The translations under genes and the position numbers were made by a program. Below, in pieces: positions 16,023 through 22,017 of a stretch of DNA of 22,017 nucleotides. Numbering within the stretch: position 1 is the first letter of the stretch; each line of letters opens with the position of its first letter. The notes below the pieces were generated by a model, which had not been told where the DNA came from, searched no databases, and saw nothing but the letters and a program-made list of their open reading frames with translations. Where the stretch lies: positions 1 to 22,017 of the IMG/VR virus record IMGVR_UViG_3300012002_000039. One strand, 5' to 3'. The stretch is from a virus.

Positions 16023-16492
16023 TCTTCGTAGGAGTATATTTCATACAATGTGTCAAGACACTCTGCCTCATTTATTGTAGGCATGTAATCTTGCTGATTA
16101 AATGGTGCACGTCTCATTTGAAGCTCAAACTCCTGTATGTTTATTGTACCTGCAAATGCATCGCAATGTGCTGAATGTAGCACTTCAATTGTACGAACCC
16201 ACCATCCCTCTGCATATACAATCTTTCGGTTATAATCTAATCCTTCACATGCATACCCATTGTTATCCCCATCAAGACGGTGGGGATCTGCTGTAGGATC
16301 TCCAACGATGATCTGCAATGCACGGTAATGAGACTGTGCATCAACCAATCCCGTAAAGTCGCTGCAATCTTTATCCCTACCTAGAAAGGCTTGAATACTG
16401 TCAATGTTCACTGTTTGTCCAAAAGATACACTGGACATTGAAAGTGAACATATGATGCAGGTGAGAACAAATCTTGCAATTGTGCTCGACAT
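16019..16492 (-). CDS. Secreted Excalibur-like calcium-binding protein
   Basis: A 157-residue protein. Residues 1-26 form a signal peptide: a hydrophobic core ARFVLTCIICSLSMSSVSFG with a probable cut near FGQT. Residues 41-84 hold an Excalibur-like domain: DCSDF (42-46), then DPHRLDGDNNGYACE (69-83). The Asp residues at 69, 74 and 76, Asn78 and Glu83 look like the calcium loop, and Cys43 and Cys82 are the conserved disulfide pair. A second half (105-150) has HCDAF and ECLD Cys residues that could form another disulfide. It would be exported to the cell surface or periplasm of the host. It is the first gene of a minus-strand run starting from the divergent region, and its stop overlaps the two-helix protein. 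Phage Excalibur-like proteins have no settled role. Confidence 0.7.
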   Translation of the reverse strand: MSSTIARFVLTCIICSLSMSSVSFGQTVNIDSIQAFLGRDKDCSDFTGLVDAQSHYRALQIIVGDPTADPHRLDGDNNGYACEGLDYNRKIVYAEGWWVRTIEVLHSAHCDAFAGTINIQEFELQMRRAPFNQQDYMPTINEAECLDTLYEIYSYEE

Positions 16493-16633
16493 ATGTGAAG
16501 AATATGCAAAGGTGAATTACTGCGGATCTATACCTACGCAGGCCCGTATTGCAGGGTACGTCGGATTATAGCTGCTAAGTCTGTTATGTCCGATTATCGT
16601 GTTAATACTCTAATCTAAACACCCCATCTTATT
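16493..16633. promoter_or_regulatory. Divergent intergenic region with short direct repeats
   Basis: This 141-base gap separates the Excalibur-like gene (minus) from the plus-strand gene, so it should hold two start regions. Two near-identical 10-base words, GTCGGATTAT (16560-16569) and GTCCGATTAT (16588-16597), lie in the same direction 28 bases apart and could be protein-binding sites. No convincing -35/-10 pair was found, and neither gene has a Shine-Dalgarno sequence. Confidence 0.4.
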
Positions 16634-17116
16634 ATGGGCGATCTCAATTTTGAAGTAGTTTCCAACAAGGAAGCAAACCAGGCAATTGGTTCTACAACCA
16701 GAGGACGTAAGTCAGAGTACGAACCTGTTGCACGTCAATGGGCAGAACTCGCTGATGATGAAAGCATCGTTCTCGATGGGCTTGAGCAGAACGATGTTCA
16801 GAACATTCGCAATCTGATGTATCGTCGATTTGGCAAGGAGGATGTTATTGTACGATCTGCCAAAAAGGAGGATGGTCTTTATAAGGCCATTGTTCGCCAA
16901 CGCGATGGTGATGAATACCTGCGTGATGGTGATGATACATCGGCAGATGATGATGAGAATCCGTTTGCTGATGTTGCTGATGATGATGTTGATGCAACTG
17001 ATGCAGCTTTGGATCTTGCACTTGGAAATGGTATCGACCTTTCCGATGTACAAGGTTCGGGTAAAGACGGACGTGTAACTAAGAGTGATGTTGAGGACTA
17101 CATGAAGGGTGAGTAA
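16634..17116 (+). CDS. Two-domain protein with C-terminal E3-binding-like (peripheral subunit-binding) motif
   Basis: A 160-residue protein, the only plus-strand gene between 1 and 20.9 kb. Residues 24-90 (GRKSEYEPVARQWAEL onward, with YRRFGKEDVIVRSA) form an alpha/beta domain like small DNA-binding domains of phage regulators (inference). Residues 91-121 are a very acidic linker. Residues 126-159 (LALGNGIDLSDVQGSGKDGR, then VTKSDVEDYMKG) follow the E3-binding motif of 2-oxoacid dehydrogenase E2 proteins: 'a...GiDls.V.GtG.dGrItk.DVe.y'. The same fold is used for DNA binding in Lsr2-type nucleoid proteins, so a host- or phage-DNA binding role is possible. A strong terminator follows. The gene sits as a separate unit within a minus-strand cluster, as phage morons do. 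Confidence 0.75.
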   Translation: MGDLNFEVVSNKEANQAIGSTTRGRKSEYEPVARQWAELADDESIVLDGLEQNDVQNIRNLMYRRFGKEDVIVRSAKKEDGLYKAIVRQRDGDEYLRDGDDTSADDDENPFADVADDDVDATDAALDLALGNGIDLSDVQGSGKDGRVTKSDVEDYMKGE

Positions 17117-17145
17117 CACCCTAAGTCTCAACATATGATTCTTTT

Positions 17146-17188
17146 AGGTGGGTACTCACTTTAATTGTGGGTACCCACCTTTTTTATT
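17146..17188 (+). terminator. Rho-independent terminator of the plus-strand gene
   Basis: A perfect 10-base-pair stem AGGTGGGTAC (17146-17155) / GTACCCACCT (17171-17180) is followed by TTTTTATTT. The stem may extend through T-G and CAC/GTG to leave a loop of seven bases. The T run overlaps the stop codon (17184-17186) of the convergent portal gene. On the minus strand only AAAAG follows, so it works mainly in the plus direction. Confidence 0.85.
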
Positions 17189-18602
17189 TGTGCTGTCCAT
17201 TTGTGGAAACTGTATTACCCAATATCCGATCTAACTCTTTCTGCATCTGGTCATCATCCAGTTCCCTAATGCTTTGTACGTTTTCTACTCCACTGTCAAT
17301 GTCAACGTTACTAAAGATGTCACGGTGAGTCTGGACATTAAACTTCCAGAGAAGTGCATCTGCATTAACAGTGTCATATCCGATAATTTGTCTACCTTCA
17401 TCTGGTGTAAGAACAGGACCACCAACTGCCTCTACAATCCTAGCGATCTTCTTAAGGTTAGCTTCTTCCAATGCGTCTATCTGCATTGGATCATAACTTA
17501 ATTGTACTCTATTATCCCCATCTGCAAACTTAGGTGTCAACCAACGATTTAGGGATGATAGAATAAAGTCAAGTAAAGGTAGGATCGTTGTTGTATATGC
17601 AATTAAGAGTGCCGTCCTGTAATTGTCATATGTTTGAGCTGCATTATCACCTAAGAGTACAGGATCAATTCCGATGCCTGTTGATACCAAACGTCCGAAA
17701 TACTTTGAACCCTCAATCCAGTTTGCATCTTTTGGGGTAATGTTTCGGTCTATTGGTTTATATGCACCAGACAGCACATGCCATTTATTTCCCTTCCTAC
17801 TATTATTTATGTGCTCGTCAATCTGTTCTTGTGCTTGCCTTCTGGTATCGGGATTAAGTGTTTGTGTTGGATCTAATCCTTCTGGTTGAAAGAAACCAGG
17901 AACTTGACCCTTACTTTGGGAAATAGCTTTATTCCACTCATCTGCATCTTCGATCATGTCTAATTGTCGAAGTACAGAGTAAAGGATTGCTAATCCCCTA
18001 AACTTATTCTTGGGGTTATAGTTAAATGCATGAAGTATTTCTTCCGTATCACCTTCGACAGTTTTAGACATATGATTCGGCCGCTCTTCCCGAAGTCTAT
18101 ATCCACTTACAAATCCATCTTGGTCTGTCTTGAAATCCATGAAGTCGGATTGATCGTATAGTTTCAACATACGAGGTTGACCCTGATTCAATCCTCCTTC
18201 TGGAGATATACTTCTCAACCAATATTCACCACCTCCCATCATTGCCCAAACCATACCCTTAAACAACCATTCTTTTGTATAACGATAGTTGCTAGGTCCG
18301 GCCGGTTTACGGAGCAATTCTAGGATAGGATGTTCACCTAAGTCTTCTGTCTCACCTTCATCATCTACTTTCTGAACCTTTAGCTCAATGTTGGCTAGGT
18401 TCTCACCTATAAAGTCAATAGCCCTTCTTGCCACGGGATTCCGTGATGCAAGTTTGACCATCTTATTATATGATGCTTGGCTCCAATCGGTACCCCATTG
18501 CGTAGTACCATATGAGAACCAATCTGATGCAGTAGATAACCGTAGTGTTTCTTTGACGGATCTCCATGCATTTGATAGTGCACTTCCGAAAGCCTTTAGC
18601 AT
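17184..18602 (-). CDS. Portal protein (HK97 family)
   Basis: A 472-residue protein immediately after the large terminase. The N-terminus (1-50) is basic and helical, followed by NPVARRAIDFIGENLANIEL (55-74), the start of the portal stem region, and HPILELLRKPAGPSNY (91-106), a well-known portal stretch. The middle has an Asn/Asp-rich segment before VLSGAYKPIDRNITPKDANW (about 275-294), then the helix GRLVSTGIGIDPVLLGD (about 303-319), typical of HK97 and Mu-like portals. The C-terminal part is acidic. It forms the dodecameric ring through which DNA is packaged. The ATG lies four bases after the terminase stop; the stop lies within the T tract of a plus-strand terminator. Confidence 0.9.
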   Translation of the reverse strand: MLKAFGSALSNAWRSVKETLRLSTASDWFSYGTTQWGTDWSQASYNKMVKLASRNPVARRAIDFIGENLANIELKVQKVDDEGETEDLGEHPILELLRKPAGPSNYRYTKEWLFKGMVWAMMGGGEYWLRSISPEGGLNQGQPRMLKLYDQSDFMDFKTDQDGFVSGYRLREERPNHMSKTVEGDTEEILHAFNYNPKNKFRGLAILYSVLRQLDMIEDADEWNKAISQSKGQVPGFFQPEGLDPTQTLNPDTRRQAQEQIDEHINNSRKGNKWHVLSGAYKPIDRNITPKDANWIEGSKYFGRLVSTGIGIDPVLLGDNAAQTYDNYRTALLIAYTTTILPLLDFILSSLNRWLTPKFADGDNRVQLSYDPMQIDALEEANLKKIARIVEAVGGPVLTPDEGRQIIGYDTVNADALLWKFNVQTHRDIFSNVDIDSGVENVQSIRELDDDQMQKELDRILGNTVSTNGQHK

Positions 18603-18606
18603 GTCA

Positions 18607-19935
18607 CTATGCTAGTACGTTTGAATAATCAACTCTGTTGCCCATTCTCGATACCATATTTACTTGTACCAAACTATCACCCTCATCTGTACTACGACTT
18701 AGGCGATCTCTTAATCCCCATTTAGAGTTACCCTGTTTAGGTTCAACCTCTATCTCTCTTTCGCCTTTAATCCTATAACGGGGTGCCGTTAAATCTTCTC
18801 GCAATCGTTGAGCTTCGGCAGTATTGGGATCAATTGCAAATGCTATTTGCCCCTTCTGCATCTTCGTCCGAAGGTACCACCATGCTTGTGATCTTATATT
18901 CTTAAACTGGAAGAAACTCTCTCTTGCAATCTCATCTTGTACTGTTGACCCACCAGCAATGAAAGGTGTAATTGATATGTCATTGTCTTCTAATGTATCT
19001 GCTGTTCCTGCACCTAATCCTACTGTATCAACAGCAATGTTTACATCAATTATTCCGTAAGTGTCTACGATCTCGATTATATCCCTTGCTGTTTGTGATG
19101 TTGATTGATCTTCTCTGGATTCAAGTAATATAACAGTGTCTCCATTCATTAAGCATATAGATGTTTTATCGGCACCTTTACGTGCAACGTCAACACCTAA
19201 CTTGAATGGCCCATCTGCAACATCTTCTGGATCTCGGTTAAATGCATCATCTATCCAACGGTCTTTTATTACTTGATCTGGATCTGCAACGTCGTAGAAA
19301 TCTCCGTGCATGTATATAGCACGCATTTCATCATCCAGATTATATAGTATCTCTTCATACTTCTTATCGGCATAGATGTTATCCTTGTATGTTGTCTTCA
19401 ATGCAAATGCATCAGGATGATCTATCTTATTCCCGGTAAAGAATCTTCGTCTAATCCAATGACTCTTATCAATTGCCGGGTTGAATGTTAGTATAATCTG
19501 GAAGTCTACAGGTATGCTACCACGTAAACGTAGGTCCAGGTTATCAAAGTCTTTCTCACTTATTTCGTTTGCTTCTTCAATCCATATGGTAGTAAGTCCC
19601 TCCATACTTTTAATACGTTCTGAATCATCCAATCCTCTACCCAAGATTTGAGCACCATTATGGAACTCAAACTCCATTGCATTTTCCCTAATCTTTACCT
19701 TCTCACTTAATCCTGCTTCTCTAATCTCTTTCTTTGTTTGTGCGAAGTTACTATCTCGCACATCAGTCTTAAACTTCCTTGTTAGCAGGATCTTTTGGTG
19801 CTCATTCTGGAGGCACTTTTGTATGCAATTTTGAGCTTGGGATACGGATTTACCTGAACCTGCACCACCATAAACGAATACATACCTTTTACGTGTACGA
19901 AAGGCAGGAGCATATGCAGGGTTAATCTTACGCAT
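18607..19935 (-). CDS. terL: Large terminase, ATPase and nuclease
   Basis: A 442-residue packaging motor. Walker A is GGAGSGKS (23-30). Walker B with catalytic Glu is TTIWIEEANE (115-124), and the coupling motif is ILTFNPA (148-154). The nuclease domain has KLGVDVARKGADKT (245-258) with Asp249 and IAVDTVGLGAG (300-310) with Asp303, fitting the RNase H-like metal site. The overall layout is of the PBSX/Terminase_3 type. It packages DNA through the portal and cuts at genome ends. The ATG overlaps the stop of the 73-residue gene by eight bases, and AAAAGG lies about ten bases upstream of the ATG, one of the few places with a Shine-Dalgarno-like word. Confidence 0.95.
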   Translation of the reverse strand: MRKINPAYAPAFRTRKRYVFVYGGAGSGKSVSQAQNCIQKCLQNEHQKILLTRKFKTDVRDSNFAQTKKEIREAGLSEKVKIRENAMEFEFHNGAQILGRGLDDSERIKSMEGLTTIWIEEANEISEKDFDNLDLRLRGSIPVDFQIILTFNPAIDKSHWIRRRFFTGNKIDHPDAFALKTTYKDNIYADKKYEEILYNLDDEMRAIYMHGDFYDVADPDQVIKDRWIDDAFNRDPEDVADGPFKLGVDVARKGADKTSICLMNGDTVILLESREDQSTSQTARDIIEIVDTYGIIDVNIAVDTVGLGAGTADTLEDNDISITPFIAGGSTVQDEIARESFFQFKNIRSQAWWYLRTKMQKGQIAFAIDPNTAEAQRLREDLTAPRYRIKGEREIEVEPKQGNSKWGLRDRLSRSTDEGDSLVQVNMVSRMGNRVDYSNVLA

Positions 19936-20149
19936 TTTCTATATGCCTTTTGCCTAAACGTCCTCTATTCTTATTAAGGTATTTTATTACCCTATCTCTT
20001 TCTTCTTCGGCCGTATGTTCTACTACACTATGTATGTACGCCTCCGTAAAACGATGGCGTAATCCTTCATATGCCTTTATTTTGGGTGCAAGAGACTCAA
20101 GAAGATACAGCAATCTCTCTGCATCTTTCTTATCAATCTCTATCTGCAT
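19928..20149 (-). CDS. Small helical protein between terminase subunits
   Basis: The likely start is the ATG at 20147-20149 (73 residues: MQIEIDKKDAERLLYLLE onward), which overlaps the small-terminase stop by 17 bases and ends eight bases inside the large-terminase gene. Upstream the frame is open to 20302, but this lies entirely inside the small terminase gene and looks like a shadow. The protein is helical and charged, with no membrane segment or family recognised. Similar short genes occur between terminase genes in other phages; some may assist packaging, but no role can be given here. Confidence 0.55.
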   Translation of the reverse strand: MQIEIDKKDAERLLYLLESLAPKIKAYEGLRHRFTEAYIHSVVEHTAEEERDRVIKYLNKNRGRLGKRHIENA

Positions 20150-20657
20150 CAGGTGTACCATTCGTGTGAGAATCCGACGATTGCAACTTCTTATCCTCTT
20201 CTTTATTACCTTTCCATTCAGGAGCTTCATTGGGATCTGCCCATGAGAATCCAATCTCTTCTCCATCTGGATCTGTAAATGCAATCTTATCAGGATCATC
20301 AAGACCTAAGTATTTGGCACGTCTCTCCATGATCCTAATAATACGATCTACAATGCTATTCTTGAAGTTGTTCTCCAGCTCCTTATAAAGTCGGTTTAGA
20401 AGATCATCTAAACGTTGCAACTCTAGCTCAACGTATTCTTTCCTTGTTTCTCTACATTCTTTACGCCAACGATCACACTCCCTTTTAATGTCTTTCTGAA
20501 CATACCGATGATCCCAACCACTTGGAAGATGTTTTCCACCCCACTTTTCAAGTAACCTTTCTGCTATATCATCTGGAGATACACCTTTTCTCCTAAGTTC
20601 CATTACCCTTTTTCGTCGTTGTGCTGTTGGGATCATTCCCTCAAAAGCGTTAGGCAT
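20133..20657 (-). CDS. terS: Small terminase subunit
   Basis: I prefer the ATG at 20655-20657 (174 residues: MPNAFEGMIPTAQRRKRVME). The open frame reaches 20753, but the extra 32 residues look non-coding and overlap a possible promoter region. Residues 12-60 contain a helix-turn-helix (AQRRKRVMELRRKGVSPDDI and a second helix), which would bind the packaging site. Residues 65-100 are a coiled coil for oligomerisation, and IMERRAKYLGLDDPDK (109-124) is a tail seen in many small terminases before the region that contacts the large subunit. Directly followed by the 73-residue gene and terL. Length fits the family (140-180). Confidence 0.8.
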   Translation of the reverse strand: MPNAFEGMIPTAQRRKRVMELRRKGVSPDDIAERLLEKWGGKHLPSGWDHRYVQKDIKRECDRWRKECRETRKEYVELELQRLDDLLNRLYKELENNFKNSIVDRIIRIMERRAKYLGLDDPDKIAFTDPDGEEIGFSWADPNEAPEWKGNKEEDKKLQSSDSHTNGTPDADRD

Positions 20658-20978
20658 GACTAAGTACCAATGTTTTGTAAACCTTCTAATTTGTATACCC
20701 TGACTAATGTTTACAATAGTTATACAATGTTGTAGTTCCCGCGATGTAGACAAGCCACCAGACTGCTAATTTTTGATTCTAAGAGGACGGAACCCCTACC
20801 CTTAGCATACCACTACGATGCAATTTGCGCCGATCCTGGGCAAGCCTCGTGGCGCACGTAGCAAACCAGTCACCTGGGCGACGTTTCAGCCCCACGAAAC
20901 TTTACTATATCTATGATGTATACGTATACAGTGAAGCTCCTACTCGTTTGTATTTCTTAACATACAATTATGTGCACT
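20658..20978. other. Non-coding divergent region with GC-rich block and palindrome
   Basis: No gene is supported in these 321 bases. Bases 20820-20900 are clearly GC-richer than the surroundings. There is an inverted repeat TGCGCC/GGCGCA (20826-20831 and 20851-20856), a smaller one CTAAG/CTTAG (20779-20783 and 20801-20805), and a repeated word CCTGGGC (20835-20841 and 20873-20879). At 20917-20930 there is a perfect palindrome TGTATACGTATACA. The block lies beside the small terminase gene, so it is a candidate for a cos/pac site or control region; neither is proved. Confidence 0.5.
20917..20930. promoter_or_regulatory. Perfect 14-base palindrome, operator candidate
   Basis: TGTATACGTATACA reads the same on both strands. 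It lies 48 bases before the first plus-strand gene, in the divergent control region, and could be a site for a dimeric regulator. No second copy was seen in the window. Confidence 0.4.
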
Positions 20979-21203
20979 ATGACAGAGAGGCAAGCAAAGC
21001 ACATTATACAGAAGATTAGTCGTGATATACAGGGTGTTGTCAGTATATCATACGACCCTCATCAGGAACAAATATCAGTGTACACCAGAAGGGCAAAACT
21101 TGTGGTGAATCTCGAAGATGTTGAGCCATTTGAGCTATACAAGATGTGCAATGGTGTTTGTGATACTTCTTCTTTCATTATGCCACCAAAAGACCTAAGC
21201 TAG
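20979..21203 (+). CDS. Small unknown protein, first of the plus-strand run
   Basis: I prefer the ATG at 20979 (74 residues: MTERQAKHIIQKISRDIQGV onward); another ATG three codons upstream (20970) is possible. The protein has an alpha helix at the start, then beta strands ISYDPHQEQISVYTR and LVVNLEDVEP, and a Cys pair near KMCNGVCDT (about 55-63). No family recognised. The next gene starts two bases after its stop, implying an operon of small early-type genes going to the right. Confidence 0.6.
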   Translation: MTERQAKHIIQKISRDIQGVVSISYDPHQEQISVYTRRAKLVVNLEDVEPFELYKMCNGVCDTSSFIMPPKDLS

Positions 21204-21205
21204 AT

Positions 21206-21514
21206 ATGCAAAACGGACGTACTACGCCACCCTATCCCGAAAGCATAGAACTTGAGTACATATGTGATGCAGCACGCGAAGCTGTACGTGATGCATGGGA
21301 TAATGCCCCTGATGGTTATAGGGATGTTAATAGCAGAGAAGAACTTAAAACTGTTCTTCCACAATCCTGGTACGATGATGAAAAGAGTTGGCTTAAACGA
21401 TGTTTGGGACGTGAACCTACGAAGATAGAATGGTTCTTATTCTGGATGTATTGGCGCATGTGGATGATGCAAGCAAAGCATGATGGTGGACTCGATCATA
21501 AGTTACACTCTTAA
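21206..21514 (+). CDS. Unknown protein, Trp-rich
   Basis: A 102-residue protein. It starts MQNGRTTPPYPESIELEYIC and is mainly helical with an aromatic end: EWFLFWMYWRMWMMQAKHDG (about 75-94), where Trp, Phe and Met are packed closely, yet charged residues follow on both sides. This stretch might be a membrane-contacting or buried helix; it is short for a membrane-spanning one. No family recognised. It is two bases after one gene and 17 bases before the next, in the same direction. Confidence 0.6.
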   Translation: MQNGRTTPPYPESIELEYICDAAREAVRDAWDNAPDGYRDVNSREELKTVLPQSWYDDEKSWLKRCLGREPTKIEWFLFWMYWRMWMMQAKHDGGLDHKLHS

Positions 21515-21531
21515 ACAAACAGCTAGGTACA

Positions 21532-21999
21532 ATGAGGCAAAGAGTTTCAGCTTTATCTCGATACCGCATTAAAACAGGAGCGTTTGCCAGCAAAGATGAG
21601 CATGGTCCTGTTGGTGCTTTCATGATACCATGTAAGGATATATACTTTCATAGCAACTTTACCTATGAGTATTTACAGGTTATTGCTCATGATGGTAAAA
21701 CCGATGTTTTAGGGGAAGATGCGGCAAACACTGAATGGGAACATGTATCTGTAACTGTCAAGTCACAGAAGGATGAATCTTATTCACGTATCCCAAGATG
21801 GGAAGAAATGGCATTTATAAAGCAAGTCTTTTGGACAGAAGATGAGACTGTTATGCAGCTTCATCCATCCGAAGATAATTATGTAAATGCCGGAGAACAT
21901 ATATTGCATCTTTGGCGGCCGATTAAAGATGCAATTCCAACGCCACCAACGGACCTAGTTGGTCCTAAATCTTCAACTGACATTAAGCCGATACTTTAA
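21532..21999 (+). CDS. DUF7694-like conserved phage protein
   Basis: A 155-residue protein. The core at 88-130 (RWEEMAFIKQVFWTEDETVM, then QLHPSEDNYVN and HILHLWRP) matches a conserved phage family of unknown role that I know as DUF7694: 'WEEM..IK..FW..dd.vmQLHP...dYvN.....LHLWRP'. Residues 22-34 (DEHGPVGAFMIP) are the family's N-terminal part, 'G.FriP'. The rest is a small alpha/beta domain with a Pro-rich tail (PTPPTDL). The family occurs in many phages among early or accessory genes; its function is not known. TAGG lies nine bases before the ATG. Another ATG two bases after the stop (22001) opens a frame that runs off the window. Confidence 0.75.
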   Translation: MRQRVSALSRYRIKTGAFASKDEHGPVGAFMIPCKDIYFHSNFTYEYLQVIAHDGKTDVLGEDAANTEWEHVSVTVKSQKDESYSRIPRWEEMAFIKQVFWTEDETVMQLHPSEDNYVNAGEHILHLWRPIKDAIPTPPTDLVGPKSSTDIKPIL

Positions 22000-22000
22000 T

Positions 22001-22017
22001 ATGGGACGTGGAAAAAG
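22001..22017 (+). CDS. Possible start of a further plus-strand gene
   Basis: Five codons (MGRGK) are visible, starting one base after the stop of the preceding gene, as is usual in this run. Too short to identify. Confidence 0.3.

Noticed and set aside
16712-17134. A 140-codon minus-strand frame opposite the plus-strand gene
   Set aside because: It would encode an Ile/Leu-rich product that mirrors the acidic codons of the plus-strand gene. The plus frame has a recognisable domain and its own terminator.
20658-20753. N-terminal extension of the small terminase to 20753
   Set aside because: The extra 32 residues show no helix pattern and would cover the likely start region; the helix-turn-helix starts after Met at 20657.
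20825-21019. A 64-codon plus-strand frame over the GC-rich block
   Set aside because: It overlaps the start of the next gene in another frame, has mixed composition and no family pattern; the region looks regulatory.
1-22017. tRNA genes, CRISPR arrays, insertion sequences, integrase or reverse transcriptase
   Set aside because: None seen by eye: no cloverleaf-like run with a TTCGA arm, no regular repeats with spacers, and no transposase, integrase or reverse transcriptase motifs in any open frame.

Overview
This window is part of the genome of a long-tailed (siphovirus-like) double-stranded DNA phage with an HK97-type head. From about 20.66 kb leftwards to base 1, almost every gene lies on the minus strand, in the usual order of packaging, head, neck and tail genes. 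They are packed with 1-17 base overlaps (TAATG, ATGA, ATGCATAA) typical of translational coupling. Base composition is AT-leaning, roughly 40-43% GC by eye. Most starts lack a Shine-Dalgarno sequence and many have an A-rich leader. Many proteins are acidic, several with more Arg than Lys. This would fit a host that does not rely on Shine-Dalgarno pairing (Bacteroidota/Rhodothermota are the best-known case) and perhaps a marine or saline habitat, but the host cannot be settled from this sequence.

Layout, in the direction of minus-strand transcription (right to left): small terminase (20.66-20.13 kb), a 73-residue unknown protein, large terminase, HK97-type portal (to 17.18 kb). Then comes one plus-strand gene (16.63-17.12 kb) with its own strong terminator; it encodes a two-domain protein ending in a peripheral-subunit-binding (E3-binding-like) motif. 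The minus strand resumes with a secreted Excalibur-like protein, a Cys-rich two-helix membrane protein (holin candidate) and a small unknown protein, then a Mu gpF/SPP1 gp7-like head morphogenesis protein, the prohead protease and the major capsid protein. The capsid reading frame carries an unusual hydrophobic N-terminus before its coiled-coil delta domain. Between capsid and neck genes sits an accessory pair, a PAPS-type sulfotransferase and a family-2-like glycosyltransferase. Neck and tail follow: a helix-hairpin-helix protein, head-tail adaptor, gpG/gp10-like completion protein, probable tail terminator, probable tail tube, a tail assembly chaperone with a -1 frameshift extension, the tape measure, a baseplate/hub protein, a beta-propeller receptor-binding candidate, and a truncated Ig-like protein at the left edge.

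Right of the small terminase is a roughly 320-base non-coding divergent region with a GC-rich block, hairpins and a perfect 14-base palindrome (candidate cos/pac or control region). It is followed by a plus-strand run of small genes, one of which is a DUF7694-like protein.

The most interesting points are the sulfotransferase/glycosyltransferase pair embedded in the head genes, the frameshift signal (slippery bases, a hairpin and a 75-codon extension) in the tail chaperone, the membrane-segment-bearing capsid protein, and the lone plus-strand E3-binding-like protein.
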